Source of the DNA: Xenorhabdus miraniensis
GTDB lineage: Bacteria; Pseudomonadota; Gammaproteobacteria; Enterobacterales; Enterobacteriaceae
NCBI RefSeq assembly: GCF_002632615.1
Contig: NZ_NITZ01000014.1
Location: 1-54,510, forward strand
Direction of reading: 5' to 3'
DNA: 54,510 bases
Part shown: piece by piece, positions 36,612 to 44,984 of the stretch
Layout of the letters: every line of letters starts with the position of its first letter
Position numbering within the stretch: position 1 is the first letter of the stretch
Notes under the pieces: model-generated
What the model was told of the DNA's origin: nothing
What the model saw: only the letters and a program-made list of their open reading frames with translations
Databases searched by the model: none
Translations under genes and position numbers: made by a program

Positions 36612-38348
36612 TCACATAATTGGACGATATCCTTGCAGCGGACAAGGTGATAAAAGCCATCGGATATTGGAAACCTGCCCGATGACGGTCATGCGTATGC
36701 GCATATCTTCGGTAAGACAGAACGGTAAAAACTGGTACAAGGCATTGGCGAACCGGAATAGTTCCCCCTGATTGGTGTAAGCGGATTCATCCAGTGTCAG
36801 CTCAACATGCACACAACGGTGAGGAATACCAAGGATAAGCCAGTCACCGGGGGTGGATTGAATTTCTACAATACCTGTCGTTATTCGCTGTATATTGCGG
36901 TGGGTATTACGATCAAAATCAGCGTAAAAATCGTAATCCAGCAGCAGTTGTTTGAGTGCAGATACCGAATTCAGCCAGAAACCATTCGCGGCATGATGTG
37001 ACAAGACTCTCCAGTATCGTGAACTCTCTGTCACGGGAGGATAGCTGGAAGAAGTGGGTGTCAAGTTTTTGATTTGCAAACCATCAGGAATATCCTCATC
37101 CGCCAAACAAATATCCCCCACTGCCAGTTCGGGTAAGTCAGTATTGAATGTCACAAAATGACAGGTGAATTCCTGCTCTGGCGGCTGCTCCATCGGTCTG
37201 GCATGGCTGTCATAAAACGTCAGCGCATATTCCAACCTTCCCAAAGCATCACGGGTAATATCCAATTCATAGAACCAGGTTTCTTCATCAGCGCCGCGAA
37301 AAAAATGCGTAAATTGGTTCATAGGGTAAAACTGGCAACGTTTGCCGCGTTCTTTACCCGGTTCATCTTTTAGCTGGAGGTTAACCAAGTGCAGAATCCC
37401 TTGCCCTGATGGCAAAGGCAGTGGATAACGGGCAGTGTCTGGTGCAAAAGAAAGTGTTATCTTCGATTCACGTTCAAGATTCACCACGGGTACACAATGG
37501 AGATGGAAAGCGTTAGCCAGTTGCGCTTCGGATAAGGGCAATACTTCATTGAGTTTCAATGTCACGCTGAATTGCCGGTTTTCCGTCATGGGTAACCGAT
37601 CACACATGGCTGTCGGCAAGGATAAGGTCAAAAAGTGGTGAACATGAGGCAGGTAAAGCGATTCCATCAGCATTTGCGGAGCCCAATTGCCCGCTACCGA
37701 GATGGGGGGCGACAAAATCAAGCGAGAAGCCCCGGACAAAGGTTCAAACCAAAGTGGTTCGGCTGGATATTTCAATTCGTTGTGATGCAGTTCTGCGCCC
37801 CGGAAGCTGCGACACAGAGCGAGCATCAACGTATCTGCCACTGTTTCATCAGGGCTGAGGAATAAACTAATCGAGCAAATAGGCCAATAATCATCCTTGC
37901 CTGTATACTGGAAAGTGAGCGTAATATTGCTGGTTTCTGCCTGATAAGTGATTTTCCGTGCCACCAATATCAAAGGTTCAATGTGACATTTCCTGCTTGT
38001 GACAAACGTTACACCGGTATTGGATGAAATTTCTGATCCCCGTGGCAATATACAAGTGAGATCAAACCCTTCCATATTATTAAATTGAACAACACTCGTT
38101 GCTGGAATACCCTTGATAGGCAGAGCGTTTAACCGCTGTAGTAAAGGTAGTGTAATTTCAGGAAAAGCATCATCAACTTTCTGATGCAAGCGAGCTATTA
38201 AAACAGCAAAACCTTGATTTAGTCTTTCAATATCAGGATCGTATCCATTAAGATTTTCTGCTAAATGAGGTTTTTCTTCGGCAGTTAGTTTTTCAAGTTG
38301 CCGCAGATAATCCAATTCCCACTGGTAATAAAATTGAAAAGAATCCAT
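36612..38348 (-). CDS. tssF: Type VI secretion baseplate protein TssF (orphan)
   Basis: A 578-residue TssF family protein. The N terminus WELDYLRQLEKLTAEEKPHLAE, then DPDIERLNQGFAVLIARLHQKVDD and FPEITLPLLQRL, follow the TssF pattern; the C-terminal half has GIVEIQSTPGDWL and ELTLDES, also family-like. TssF forms the baseplate wedge with TssG, TssE and TssK, none of which occurs in this window. As the first gene of the tssF-vgrG-DUF2169-PAAR-rhs operon it may be a duplicated subunit dedicated to this spike. In other species tssF is part of the core cluster, so its position here is unusual. Confidence 0.85.
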   Translation of the reverse strand: MDSFQFYYQWELDYLRQLEKLTAEEKPHLAENLNGYDPDIERLNQGFAVLIARLHQKVDDAFPEITLPLLQRLNALPIKGIPATSVVQFNNMEGFDLTCILPRGSEISSNTGVTFVTSRKCHIEPLILVARKITYQAETSNITLTFQYTGKDDYWPICSISLFLSPDETVADTLMLALCRSFRGAELHHNELKYPAEPLWFEPLSGASRLILSPPISVAGNWAPQMLMESLYLPHVHHFLTLSLPTAMCDRLPMTENRQFSVTLKLNEVLPLSEAQLANAFHLHCVPVVNLERESKITLSFAPDTARYPLPLPSGQGILHLVNLQLKDEPGKERGKRCQFYPMNQFTHFFRGADEETWFYELDITRDALGRLEYALTFYDSHARPMEQPPEQEFTCHFVTFNTDLPELAVGDICLADEDIPDGLQIKNLTPTSSSYPPVTESSRYWRVLSHHAANGFWLNSVSALKQLLLDYDFYADFDRNTHRNIQRITTGIVEIQSTPGDWLILGIPHRCVHVELTLDESAYTNQGELFRFANALYQFLPFCLTEDMRIRMTVIGQVSNIRWLLSPCPLQGYRPIM

Positions 38349-39079
38349 GTCTGCTTCCTTAGAAATATGCGGGATGCAATCTCATTTAAATTTTAAGAAT
38401 GGAATTATTTAATAGAATTTATTATATTTAAGATGTTATTAAGGCTTTACTTTAACAAACCTGCCATTTAAATTACACAATCACTGGCTAACCTGAAAAC
38501 TACATGAAAACCTCACCCCGAAAAACAATATTTATTAACATGGCGCCAATGATTTTTAACAAAATATTTACATTATTAAATTTATCGTATTTCCAAAAAT
38601 AAATCTAAAATACTCTTTTATTGATTAGCTATTTAGAATTTCTTGACAATAAAACCAACCTGTCTTCCCATATTATTCTCCCCGTTGGATGATAAAAGCA
38701 GTTAATAATCAGGCATTATTAAATTCTGAAATAAAAAAATAATGTTTCCAAATCGCCTTTTAGTTTTTAAACAAGAAAATAGATCCCAATACTCTACAAT
38801 TAAAAACTTATTCCAGTAGGCATTTATTATTACAGGCAATGTGAATACAGACTGTGTACAGAAACGAGATCGTACACAGAGTATACGTAGAACAATCACT
38901 AACGACTAACCACCCCCTTAAAAAATCCTCTTTCTTTTCTCCTGTTATAAACTGTATAATTGTTGACCTTTTTCCACGGTTTTTCGTGTTTTCATAAGAT
39001 GTTACTTGCTCCATACCGTCGATTCGCGTAAAACTGTTGTCCAAAATTATCGATAATAACTCCATACTCTCCAGATATT
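38349..39079. other. Divergent tssF/rnb intergenic region
   Basis: 731 AT-rich bases without a convincing gene; short open frames on both strands have no ribosome site or family pattern. It holds the promoters for the T6SS operon and for rnb. The only structured element seen is an inverted repeat CTGTGTAC (38852-38859) / GTACACAG (38872-38879). A TATAAT occurs at about 38955 on the rnb side. Confidence 0.5.
38852..38879. repeat. 8-bp inverted repeat upstream of rnb
   Basis: CTGTGTAC and GTACACAG are perfect inverse copies separated by 12 bases; the first arm itself continues as CTGTGTACAG, a palindrome. It may be an operator, but it does not match the LexA box (CTGT-N8-ACAG) spacing. Confidence 0.35.
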
Positions 39080-41020
39080 ATGTTTCAAAATAATCCGCTG
39101 CTTGCGCAGCTAAAACAGCAACTTCACGCTCAAACCACACGCGTAGAGGGTTTAGTCAAAGGAACTGAGAAAGGCTTTGGATTTTTAGAAGTCGATGGCC
39201 AAAAAAGCTATTTTATTCCGCCTCCCCACATGAAAAAGGTCATGCACGGGGACCGAATTACCGCTGCTATCCACACCGATAAAGAAAAAGAGATTGCCGA
39301 ACCAGAAACTTTGGTTGAACCATTTCTGACCCGCTTTGTAGGCAGGATCCAAAAGAAAGAAAATGACAACCGACTCTGGATTATTCCTGACCACCCATTA
39401 TTGAAAGATTCCATCCCTTGCCGCCCGACAAACCAAGTTACCCATAATTTTGAAAATGGTGATTGGGCGGTTGCTGAAATGCGCCGGCATCCACTGAAAG
39501 GCGATCGTGGGTTTCATGCCGAAGTCACTGGCTATATCACTCAAGGCGACGACCACTACGCTCCTTGGTGGGTAACACTGACACGCCATAGTCTGGAGCG
39601 TGAAGCACCAACCATGACAGATTGTCAGTTAGACGATGAATCCATTGAACGCCTCGATCTTACTGCCCTTGATTTTGTCACTATCGACAGCGCAACAACT
39701 GAAGATATGGATGATGCCCTGCACATTGCCCAAAATGATGATGGTAGCCTGAAACTTTCTATTGCTATTGCTGATCCGACCGCTTATATCAAAGCTGACA
39801 GCGAACTGGATAAGATTGCTTATCAGCGTAGCTTCACCAACTATCTGCCGGGTTTCAATATCCCCATGCTCCCTCGTGAGCTGTCAGATGATTTATGTTC
39901 CCTGCGCCCGAATGTCCGCCGCCCTGCCCTGGTTTGTCAGGTTTCTATTCTGGAAGATGGTCAATTGGGCGATGACATTCAATTTTTCGCTGCATGGGTT
40001 GAATCAAAATTCAAGCTGGTTTATGACGAAGTTTCAGACTGGTTAGAAGGCCAGGATGGTTGGGTTCCAGAATCAGAAGCAGTCAAAACACAAATCACGC
40101 TTTTAAAAGAGATGTGCGACCGCCGCAATAACTGGCGTCATCAACACGCGTTAGTTTTCAAAGAGCGCCCGGACTATCGGTTTATTCTTGATGAAGGTGG
40201 CAATGTTGTTGATATCGTTATTGAACAACGACGCTCAGCCAACCGTATTGTTGAAGAAGCCATGATCACAGCAAACTTGTGTGCTGCCAAGGTGATGCGC
40301 GATAAATTAAGCTTTGGTATTTATAATGTCCATACAGGCTTTGACTCTTCTCATATTGAACAGGTTGTTGAAGTCCTGAAAGAACATGGCATTGATGTGA
40401 ATGCTGAAGCGTTATTGGAATTAGACGGATTCTGTGAATTACGCCGGGACTTGGATAAACAACCAACACAATTCCTGGATAGCCGCATCCGCCGTTTCCA
40501 AACTTTTGCAGAAATCAAAACTGAGCCTGGTCCACATTTTGGGTTAGGTTTTGATGCTTACGCGACTTGGACATCCCCTATCCGTAAATACAGCGATATT
40601 ATCAACCATCGTTTGTTGAAAGCGATTATCCAGCAAACTGACGCTGAAAAACCGACTGAAGAAATTTGTCTGCAATTAACCGATCGCCGTCGGGCAAATC
40701 GCCTGGCAGAACGCGATGTTGGTGATTGGCTCTATGCTCGCTTCCTTCACCCTCATGCAGGCACAGACAAAACATTCCCGGCAGAAATTATCGATATTAC
40801 CCGTGGCGGCATGCGTGTCCGTCTGGTTGATAATGGTGCCGTCGCATTTGTTCCCGGGCCATTTTTGCATGCTGTTCGTGATGAGCTGCAATGTAGCCAG
40901 GAAACAGGCTCGGTATTGATTAAAGGTGAAACTGCTTACCGTTTGAATGACATCATCAATGTCCGTATTGAAGAGGTCAGAATAGAGACACGTAACATCG
41001 TTGCCCGTCCTATCGGCTAA
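39080..41020 (+). CDS. rnb: Exoribonuclease II
   Basis: A 646-residue RNase II (E. coli 644), the main 3'-to-5' hydrolytic exonuclease for single-stranded RNA. Cold-shock domains occupy the N terminus ([18 protein letters not shown]); the RNB domain contains [16 protein letters not shown], whose aspartates bind magnesium, and [18 protein letters not shown]; an S1 domain closes the protein ([20 protein letters not shown]). Convergent with yciH, with a strong terminator between. It is next to yciH-pyrF-lapB as in E. coli. Confidence 0.97.
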   Translation: MFQNNPLLAQLKQQLHAQTTRVEGLVKGTEKGFGFLEVDGQKSYFIPPPHMKKVMHGDRITAAIHTDKEKEIAEPETLVEPFLTRFVGRIQKKENDNRLWIIPDHPLLKDSIPCRPTNQVTHNFENGDWAVAEMRRHPLKGDRGFHAEVTGYITQGDDHYAPWWVTLTRHSLEREAPTMTDCQLDDESIERLDLTALDFVTIDSATTEDMDDALHIAQNDDGSLKLSIAIADPTAYIKADSELDKIAYQRSFTNYLPGFNIPMLPRELSDDLCSLRPNVRRPALVCQVSILEDGQLGDDIQFFAAWVESKFKLVYDEVSDWLEGQDGWVPESEAVKTQITLLKEMCDRRNNWRHQHALVFKERPDYRFILDEGGNVVDIVIEQRRSANRIVEEAMITANLCAAKVMRDKLSFGIYNVHTGFDSSHIEQVVEVLKEHGIDVNAEALLELDGFCELRRDLDKQPTQFLDSRIRRFQTFAEIKTEPGPHFGLGFDAYATWTSPIRKYSDIINHRLLKAIIQQTDAEKPTEEICLQLTDRRRANRLAERDVGDWLYARFLHPHAGTDKTFPAEIIDITRGGMRVRLVDNGAVAFVPGPFLHAVRDELQCSQETGSVLIKGETAYRLNDIINVRIEEVRIETRNIVARPIG

Positions 41021-41047
41021 CCTTACAGGTTATTTCTATATTAAAAC

Positions 41048-41082
41048 AAACTGCCGCCCATCATCACAGAGGGCGGCAGTTT
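41048..41082. terminator. Bidirectional rnb/yciH terminator
   Basis: Perfect 12-bp stem AAACTGCCGCCC (41048-41059) / GGGCGGCAGTTT (41071-41082), 11-base loop, flanked by A and T tracts, between convergent rnb and yciH. Confidence 0.9.
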
Positions 41083-41145
41083 TGTAATAGCAAATTTATG
41101 GCGGTATCAGCACGTATTGTGACTCAAAACAGAGACGCTAAATGC

Positions 41146-41475
41146 TTAACCTCCCGCCAGTTTCACCTTCATCCCTTTTGCTTCCAGCAATTGTTTCAGT
41201 AAGTCACGTTTATCGCCCTGTATTTCTATTTCACCGTCTTTAACGGAACCCCCGCAACCACATTTTTTCTTCAATTCGGCTGCCAACTTAGCTAGTGTTT
41301 GGTCATCCGCATCAATGCCCGTGATAATACAAACACCTTTGCCTTTGCGACCACTCGTTTGGCGCTGAATACGTACAATGCCATCACCTTTCGGGCGAAC
41401 AGGTTTAATTTTTTCCTCTTGGATACGGCCGCCATCCGTTGAGTAAACTAAGCGAGAGTTATTATTCATATTCAT
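41146..41475 (-). CDS. yciH: SUI1/eIF1-like translation factor YciH
   Basis: A 109-residue homologue of eukaryotic initiation factor eIF1 (SUI1), near-identical in pattern to E. coli YciH (108). Seen: [47 protein letters not shown], and the C-terminal [14 protein letters not shown]. In E. coli YciH influences translation during stress. The preferred start is ATG 41475, which overlaps the end of pyrF by 14 bases; ATG 41469 is another possibility. Coupled to pyrF in one operon. Confidence 0.95.
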   Translation of the reverse strand: MNMNNNSRLVYSTDGGRIQEEKIKPVRPKGDGIVRIQRQTSGRKGKGVCIITGIDADDQTLAKLAAELKKKCGCGGSVKDGEIEIQGDKRDLLKQLLEAKGMKVKLAGG

Positions 41476-42208
41476 GAACAATTCCAATAGATTGATTAAT
41501 CTGCTGTAGTGCCAGTGCCGGGTTTTCTGCACGAGTGATCGGACGTCCGATCACCATATAATCAACCCCCGCCTGAACTGCCTGAGGTGGTGTCATGATA
41601 CGACGCTGATCGCCAACTTCCGTACCTTCAGGACGAATGCCCGGTGTAACAAGCTGGAATTTCTGTCCACAGGCGGTTTTCAATTGTTGTGCTTCATGGG
41701 CAGAACAAACCACCCCATCTAAACCACATTCTTTTGTCAATAATGCCAAACGTTCAGCGTGCTGTGCCGGAGTTACATCAATACCAATGCCCAACAGGTC
41801 AGATTGTTCCATGCTGGTCAACACCGTGACAGCGATCAGCAACGGGGCATCCTTACCATAAGACAATAACGCTTCTTTAGCTGCGGTCATCATTCTCGCG
41901 CCACCACTTGCGTGAACATTAACCATCCATACTCCCAATTCAGCCGCCGCTGCGACCGCTCTTGCGGTTGTATTGGGGATATCATGAAATTTAAGATCCA
42001 AAAATACATCAAAACCACGCTGATGCAACGCCTGAACAAATTGTGGGCCATACAGCGTAAACATTTCTTTGCCCACTTTCAGACGGCAGGATTGTGGGTC
42101 AATCTTATCGACAAACGCCAGCGCTGCGTCCTGATTGTCATAATCCAATGCAACGATAACAGGCGAGTCAATCTGTTTATCTAAAGTTTGAGCTGTGTAG
42201 GAGGTCAT
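41462..42208 (-). CDS. pyrF: Orotidine 5'-phosphate decarboxylase
   Basis: A 248-residue TIM-barrel enzyme (E. coli 245) catalysing the last step of UMP synthesis, loss of carbon dioxide from OMP. Seen: VIVALDYDN with the phosphate-side Asp, [13 protein letters not shown], and the catalytic [10 protein letters not shown] motif (Asp-Lys-Asp network), plus VTPGIRPEG and YMVIGRPIT that bind phosphate. It lies 80 bases after lapB and overlaps yciH. Start at ATG 42208. Confidence 0.97.
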   Translation of the reverse strand: MTSYTAQTLDKQIDSPVIVALDYDNQDAALAFVDKIDPQSCRLKVGKEMFTLYGPQFVQALHQRGFDVFLDLKFHDIPNTTARAVAAAAELGVWMVNVHASGGARMMTAAKEALLSYGKDAPLLIAVTVLTSMEQSDLLGIGIDVTPAQHAERLALLTKECGLDGVVCSAHEAQQLKTACGQKFQLVTPGIRPEGTEVGDQRRIMTPPQAVQAGVDYMVIGRPITRAENPALALQQINQSIGIVHEYE

Positions 42209-42288
42209 TTTTAGGCCCTTTCATTTACTAATGAACTTGAATAACTAATTGAATTACTACTCGTGAAGAGAAACATATCGTGACAGTG

Positions 42289-43458
42289 TCACTGACCATC
42301 TAATCCCCTGATCGGTTTAATGGAATCCCATGAGCGACACGATGGACAGTGCCAATATAACGAGCGGGAAGTAAAACCACATTTATGGCATCGATAATCA
42401 GGTTTAGTGCGGATCTGTTCACCGACCATATTACGCAGAAGAATCAAACTTTCTTTCGCTCGCCCTTCTTCTGCATCCACCAAATGGTAATCCATCAAGC
42501 GATAAAAACCTCTCATCGTCGGATGGCGTTCCAATTGACGGTGAATATAATTTTGCGCCACATCGCGCCCTTCTTTCTTCTCAATAAGATCAGCCATATG
42601 AAGCTCTGCAATTGCACCACACTTTTCATCTACACAGCGTTGTACAAAAGCCTCCCACTCTTCCGGTTGAGATAGATGCTGATAACACTCTTCCAACATC
42701 GGCAGAGATTCACTGATGAGCTGTTTATCTTGTTCGAGAACACGTTTCAGGGCATCAGACGCTTTAGAGTACTCCCCTTGAGCCATATAAAGACGACCAA
42801 GCATGATTGAAACACGAGCACAATTTTTGTCTGCCTGAGCTGCTTTATTCAGATATCCGATAGCGTCGTTAAAATCATCACTGCCCATACATTGCAGCGC
42901 CAGCTCACAGTAAAAATGGGCGATTTCTTCCCGAAAGTGGTGTTTACCCAGTTTTACCAGCTTTTCAGCGATCTCAATCGCTTTATTCCAATCACTGGTT
43001 GACTGATAGATGGTTAACAAAGAATTGAGGGCATTTTCACGGAAGTCAGTTTCATCAACCAACTGAATGAACATGTTTTCGGCTCGATCATATACGCCGG
43101 CGGCCATATAATCCCGGCCAAGTTGCTGAATAGCAAGCAAACGTTGTTCGAACGTCAGAGAGGCACTTTCCATCAGGGATTGGTGAATACGGATAGCTCT
43201 TTCAACTTCACCACGGGAACGAAACAGATTTCCCAGTGTTAAATGCGCTTCAAATGTAGAGCTATCCTCTTTCAGCATATCAAGAAATAAATCGACCGCT
43301 TTATCCTGCTGATTAGAGAGTAAGAAGTTAACACCATCAACATATTCACGAGAAAGACGGTCAGCAAATTGCTGTTTATCTTGTTGAGCACTTCTGCGCC
43401 CCATATACCAGCCATAGGCGGCAGCAATAGGAAGCAACAGAAACAACAGCTCTAACAT
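42289..43458 (-). CDS. lapB: Lipopolysaccharide assembly protein B (YciM)
   Basis: A 389-residue protein (E. coli 389) with an N-terminal membrane anchor (LELLFLLLPIAAAYGWYMGR), about nine TPR repeats facing the cytoplasm, and a C-terminal rubredoxin-like metal site CHKCGFTSRSLYWHCPSC. LapB, with FtsH, controls breakdown of LpxC and so balances lipid A production. It starts six bases after lapA and is part of the lapAB unit; pyrF and yciH follow. Confidence 0.96.
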   Translation of the reverse strand: MLELLFLLLPIAAAYGWYMGRRSAQQDKQQFADRLSREYVDGVNFLLSNQQDKAVDLFLDMLKEDSSTFEAHLTLGNLFRSRGEVERAIRIHQSLMESASLTFEQRLLAIQQLGRDYMAAGVYDRAENMFIQLVDETDFRENALNSLLTIYQSTSDWNKAIEIAEKLVKLGKHHFREEIAHFYCELALQCMGSDDFNDAIGYLNKAAQADKNCARVSIMLGRLYMAQGEYSKASDALKRVLEQDKQLISESLPMLEECYQHLSQPEEWEAFVQRCVDEKCGAIAELHMADLIEKKEGRDVAQNYIHRQLERHPTMRGFYRLMDYHLVDAEEGRAKESLILLRNMVGEQIRTKPDYRCHKCGFTSRSLYWHCPSCRSWDSIKPIRGLDGQ

Positions 43459-43464
43459 GGAGAA

Positions 43465-43779
43465 TTATTCCTTGTTTAATGCTACGGGTGACGCGTTTTT
43501 TGCGGATGACTCAGATGGTTGTTCCAACTGGGTTTCCAACCGTTTGATTTTACGTTTTGCACGTCGGAGAGAAACACAGGCGCGCAAGTAAAATGCCCCA
43601 CAAATTCCCCAACCAAGGGCAAAACCGACGGCAAACAACACAGCCAGTAATGAGGATACAGAATAATCACCTTTAGCGATCAAATAATTAAATGTCACGA
43701 TCTGATTATTATTTGACCCCAGAGTCACTGAGATAACAAACACAACCAGTGCCAGTAATAAAATCAGAAAATATTTCAC
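43465..43779 (-). CDS. lapA: Lipopolysaccharide assembly protein A (YciS)
   Basis: A 104-residue membrane protein with two hydrophobic segments (FLILLLALVVFVISVTLG and SSLLAVLFAVGFALGWGICG) and a cytoplasmic coiled-coil-like tail (RAKRKIKRLETQLEQ). It corresponds to E. coli LapA (102), partner of LapB in lipopolysaccharide transport and LpxC control. First gene of the lapA-lapB-pyrF-yciH run. In E. coli pgpB lies upstream on the way to ribA; it is not present here. Confidence 0.92.
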   Translation of the reverse strand: MKYFLILLLALVVFVISVTLGSNNNQIVTFNYLIAKGDYSVSSLLAVLFAVGFALGWGICGAFYLRACVSLRRAKRKIKRLETQLEQPSESSAKNASPVALNKE

Positions 43780-44184
43780 ATTTTTTCCTGCTATCTATTG
43801 TTGCTGATTAATTATGCCAAATAACAGACATACAGGCGTGTTAAGTTAGCATTTCTCGTCTACGCAAAGGAAGCAATTTATTACACTAGACGCTGATTTC
43901 CTTCTTTTTGTGATATTATTCTACTTGTTTGTGCTTAATCCTACCTTTTTTTCCAAACAAGCTGATAAGCCACATATGCTAAAATCAGCTTATAGTTTAG
44001 CATGTTAATATACTCATTATTAAGGAACCTGATGCTTTGTATTCATGTGCATTAACAAATTCTGTTATAATGCCCCTGCGTGCATGTGTTGTAATCAGAG
44101 AAAATTTTTTTGCGTGGTTTTAGCTGATTTCTCAACCGGGATTGTTCTGGGTGTTGCAATATTTATAACGAGCCAAATCAACAT
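43780..44184. other. Divergent lapA/ribA promoter region
   Basis: 405 bases without a gene. It should carry the lapA promoter and the ribA promoter with a leader of about 100 bases. No FMN riboswitch pattern was recognised. It stands where E. coli has pgpB. Confidence 0.55.
44042..44071 (+). promoter_or_regulatory. Candidate ribA promoter
   Basis: An extended -10 TGTTATAAT (TATAAT at 44066-44071) with a poor -35-like hexamer TTCATG 18 bases upstream (44042-44047). The extended -10 compensates for the weak -35. It would give a leader of about 105 bases before ribA. Confidence 0.5.
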
Positions 44185-44790
44185 ATGATGAATACTAAAA
44201 TACAGCTAAAACGAGTAGCTGAAGCGAAATTACCTACGCCGTGGGGCGAATTCCTGATGATTGGATTTGAGGAGATCAAAACAGGTCGTGACCATGTTGC
44301 CCTTGTTTTCGGTGATATCTCTGGTGATGAGCCTGTATTATCCCGTATCCATTCAGAATGTCTGACGGGGGATGCTTTGTTCAGTCTAAGATGTGATTGT
44401 GGGTTTCAATTAGAATCTGCCCTATCGCAAATTAGCAAGGAAGGCCGTGGCGTACTGTTGTATCATCGTCAGGAAGGCCGCAATATCGGCCTGCTGAATA
44501 AAATCCGCGCTTATGCTTTGCAAGATCAGGGCATTGACACCGTTGAAGCTAACCACCAGTTAGGCTTTGCTGCTGATGAGAGAGATTTCACCCTTTGCTC
44601 AGATATGTATAAACTGTTGGGTATCCATGCCATCCGCCTCCTGACCAATAACCCTAAAAAAGTTGAGATTATGATAGAAGCAGGCATTAATATCGTCGAA
44701 CGTGTCCCTCTGATTGTAGGGCGTAACCCGAAAAATGCTTATTATTTGGATACCAAGGCCAGCCGAATGGGGCACTTATTACTTAAATAA
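44185..44790 (+). CDS. ribA: GTP cyclohydrolase II RibA
   Basis: A 201-residue zinc enzyme (E. coli 196) that opens GTP for riboflavin synthesis, the committed step. Zinc ligands: Cys in [20 protein letters not shown] (three cysteines); catalytic and guanine-binding residues in [18 protein letters not shown] and [11 protein letters not shown] terminus [10 protein letters not shown] then [13 protein letters not shown]. Two adjacent ATGs (44185, 44188) give four or five extra residues relative to E. coli. Convergent with acnA. Confidence 0.97.
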   Translation: MMNTKIQLKRVAEAKLPTPWGEFLMIGFEEIKTGRDHVALVFGDISGDEPVLSRIHSECLTGDALFSLRCDCGFQLESALSQISKEGRGVLLYHRQEGRNIGLLNKIRAYALQDQGIDTVEANHQLGFAADERDFTLCSDMYKLLGIHAIRLLTNNPKKVEIMIEAGINIVERVPLIVGRNPKNAYYLDTKASRMGHLLLK

Positions 44791-44902
44791 GCCTGTTTTT
44801 ATCAAGTTTAGCAAAACTAATATATTGTATACATAACACGTTTATTGTTGCAGGCAGTTCAAACACGGGCTACGTGTAAAAACCAGAGCATACATGAAAA
44901 AT

Positions 44903-44932
44903 AAAAACTGCGCCGGCATAGACGCAGTTTTT
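44903..44932. terminator. Bidirectional ribA/acnA terminator
   Basis: Perfect 10-bp stem AAAAACTGCG (44903-44912) / CGCAGTTTTT (44923-44932), 10-base loop. It lies between ribA and acnA, which converge. Confidence 0.85.
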
Positions 44933-44984
44933 AATTTTGAGTATCGTTTATCTATCTGATTGTGGCTATTTTACAGTAAAGGCA

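Noticed and set aside
38642..38670. TTGACA with a downstream TATTAT upstream of rnb as a promoter
   Set aside because: The spacer is about 22 bases, too long for a sigma-70 promoter.
38702..39065. Two overlapping short frames on the minus strand upstream of rnb
   Set aside because: No ribosome sites, odd cysteine-rich composition and no family pattern; they look like chance frames in AT-rich DNA.
44080..44100. Ter-like GTGTTGTAATCAGAG upstream of ribA
   Set aside because: It differs from the Ter consensus in the flank and in the TAAA end.
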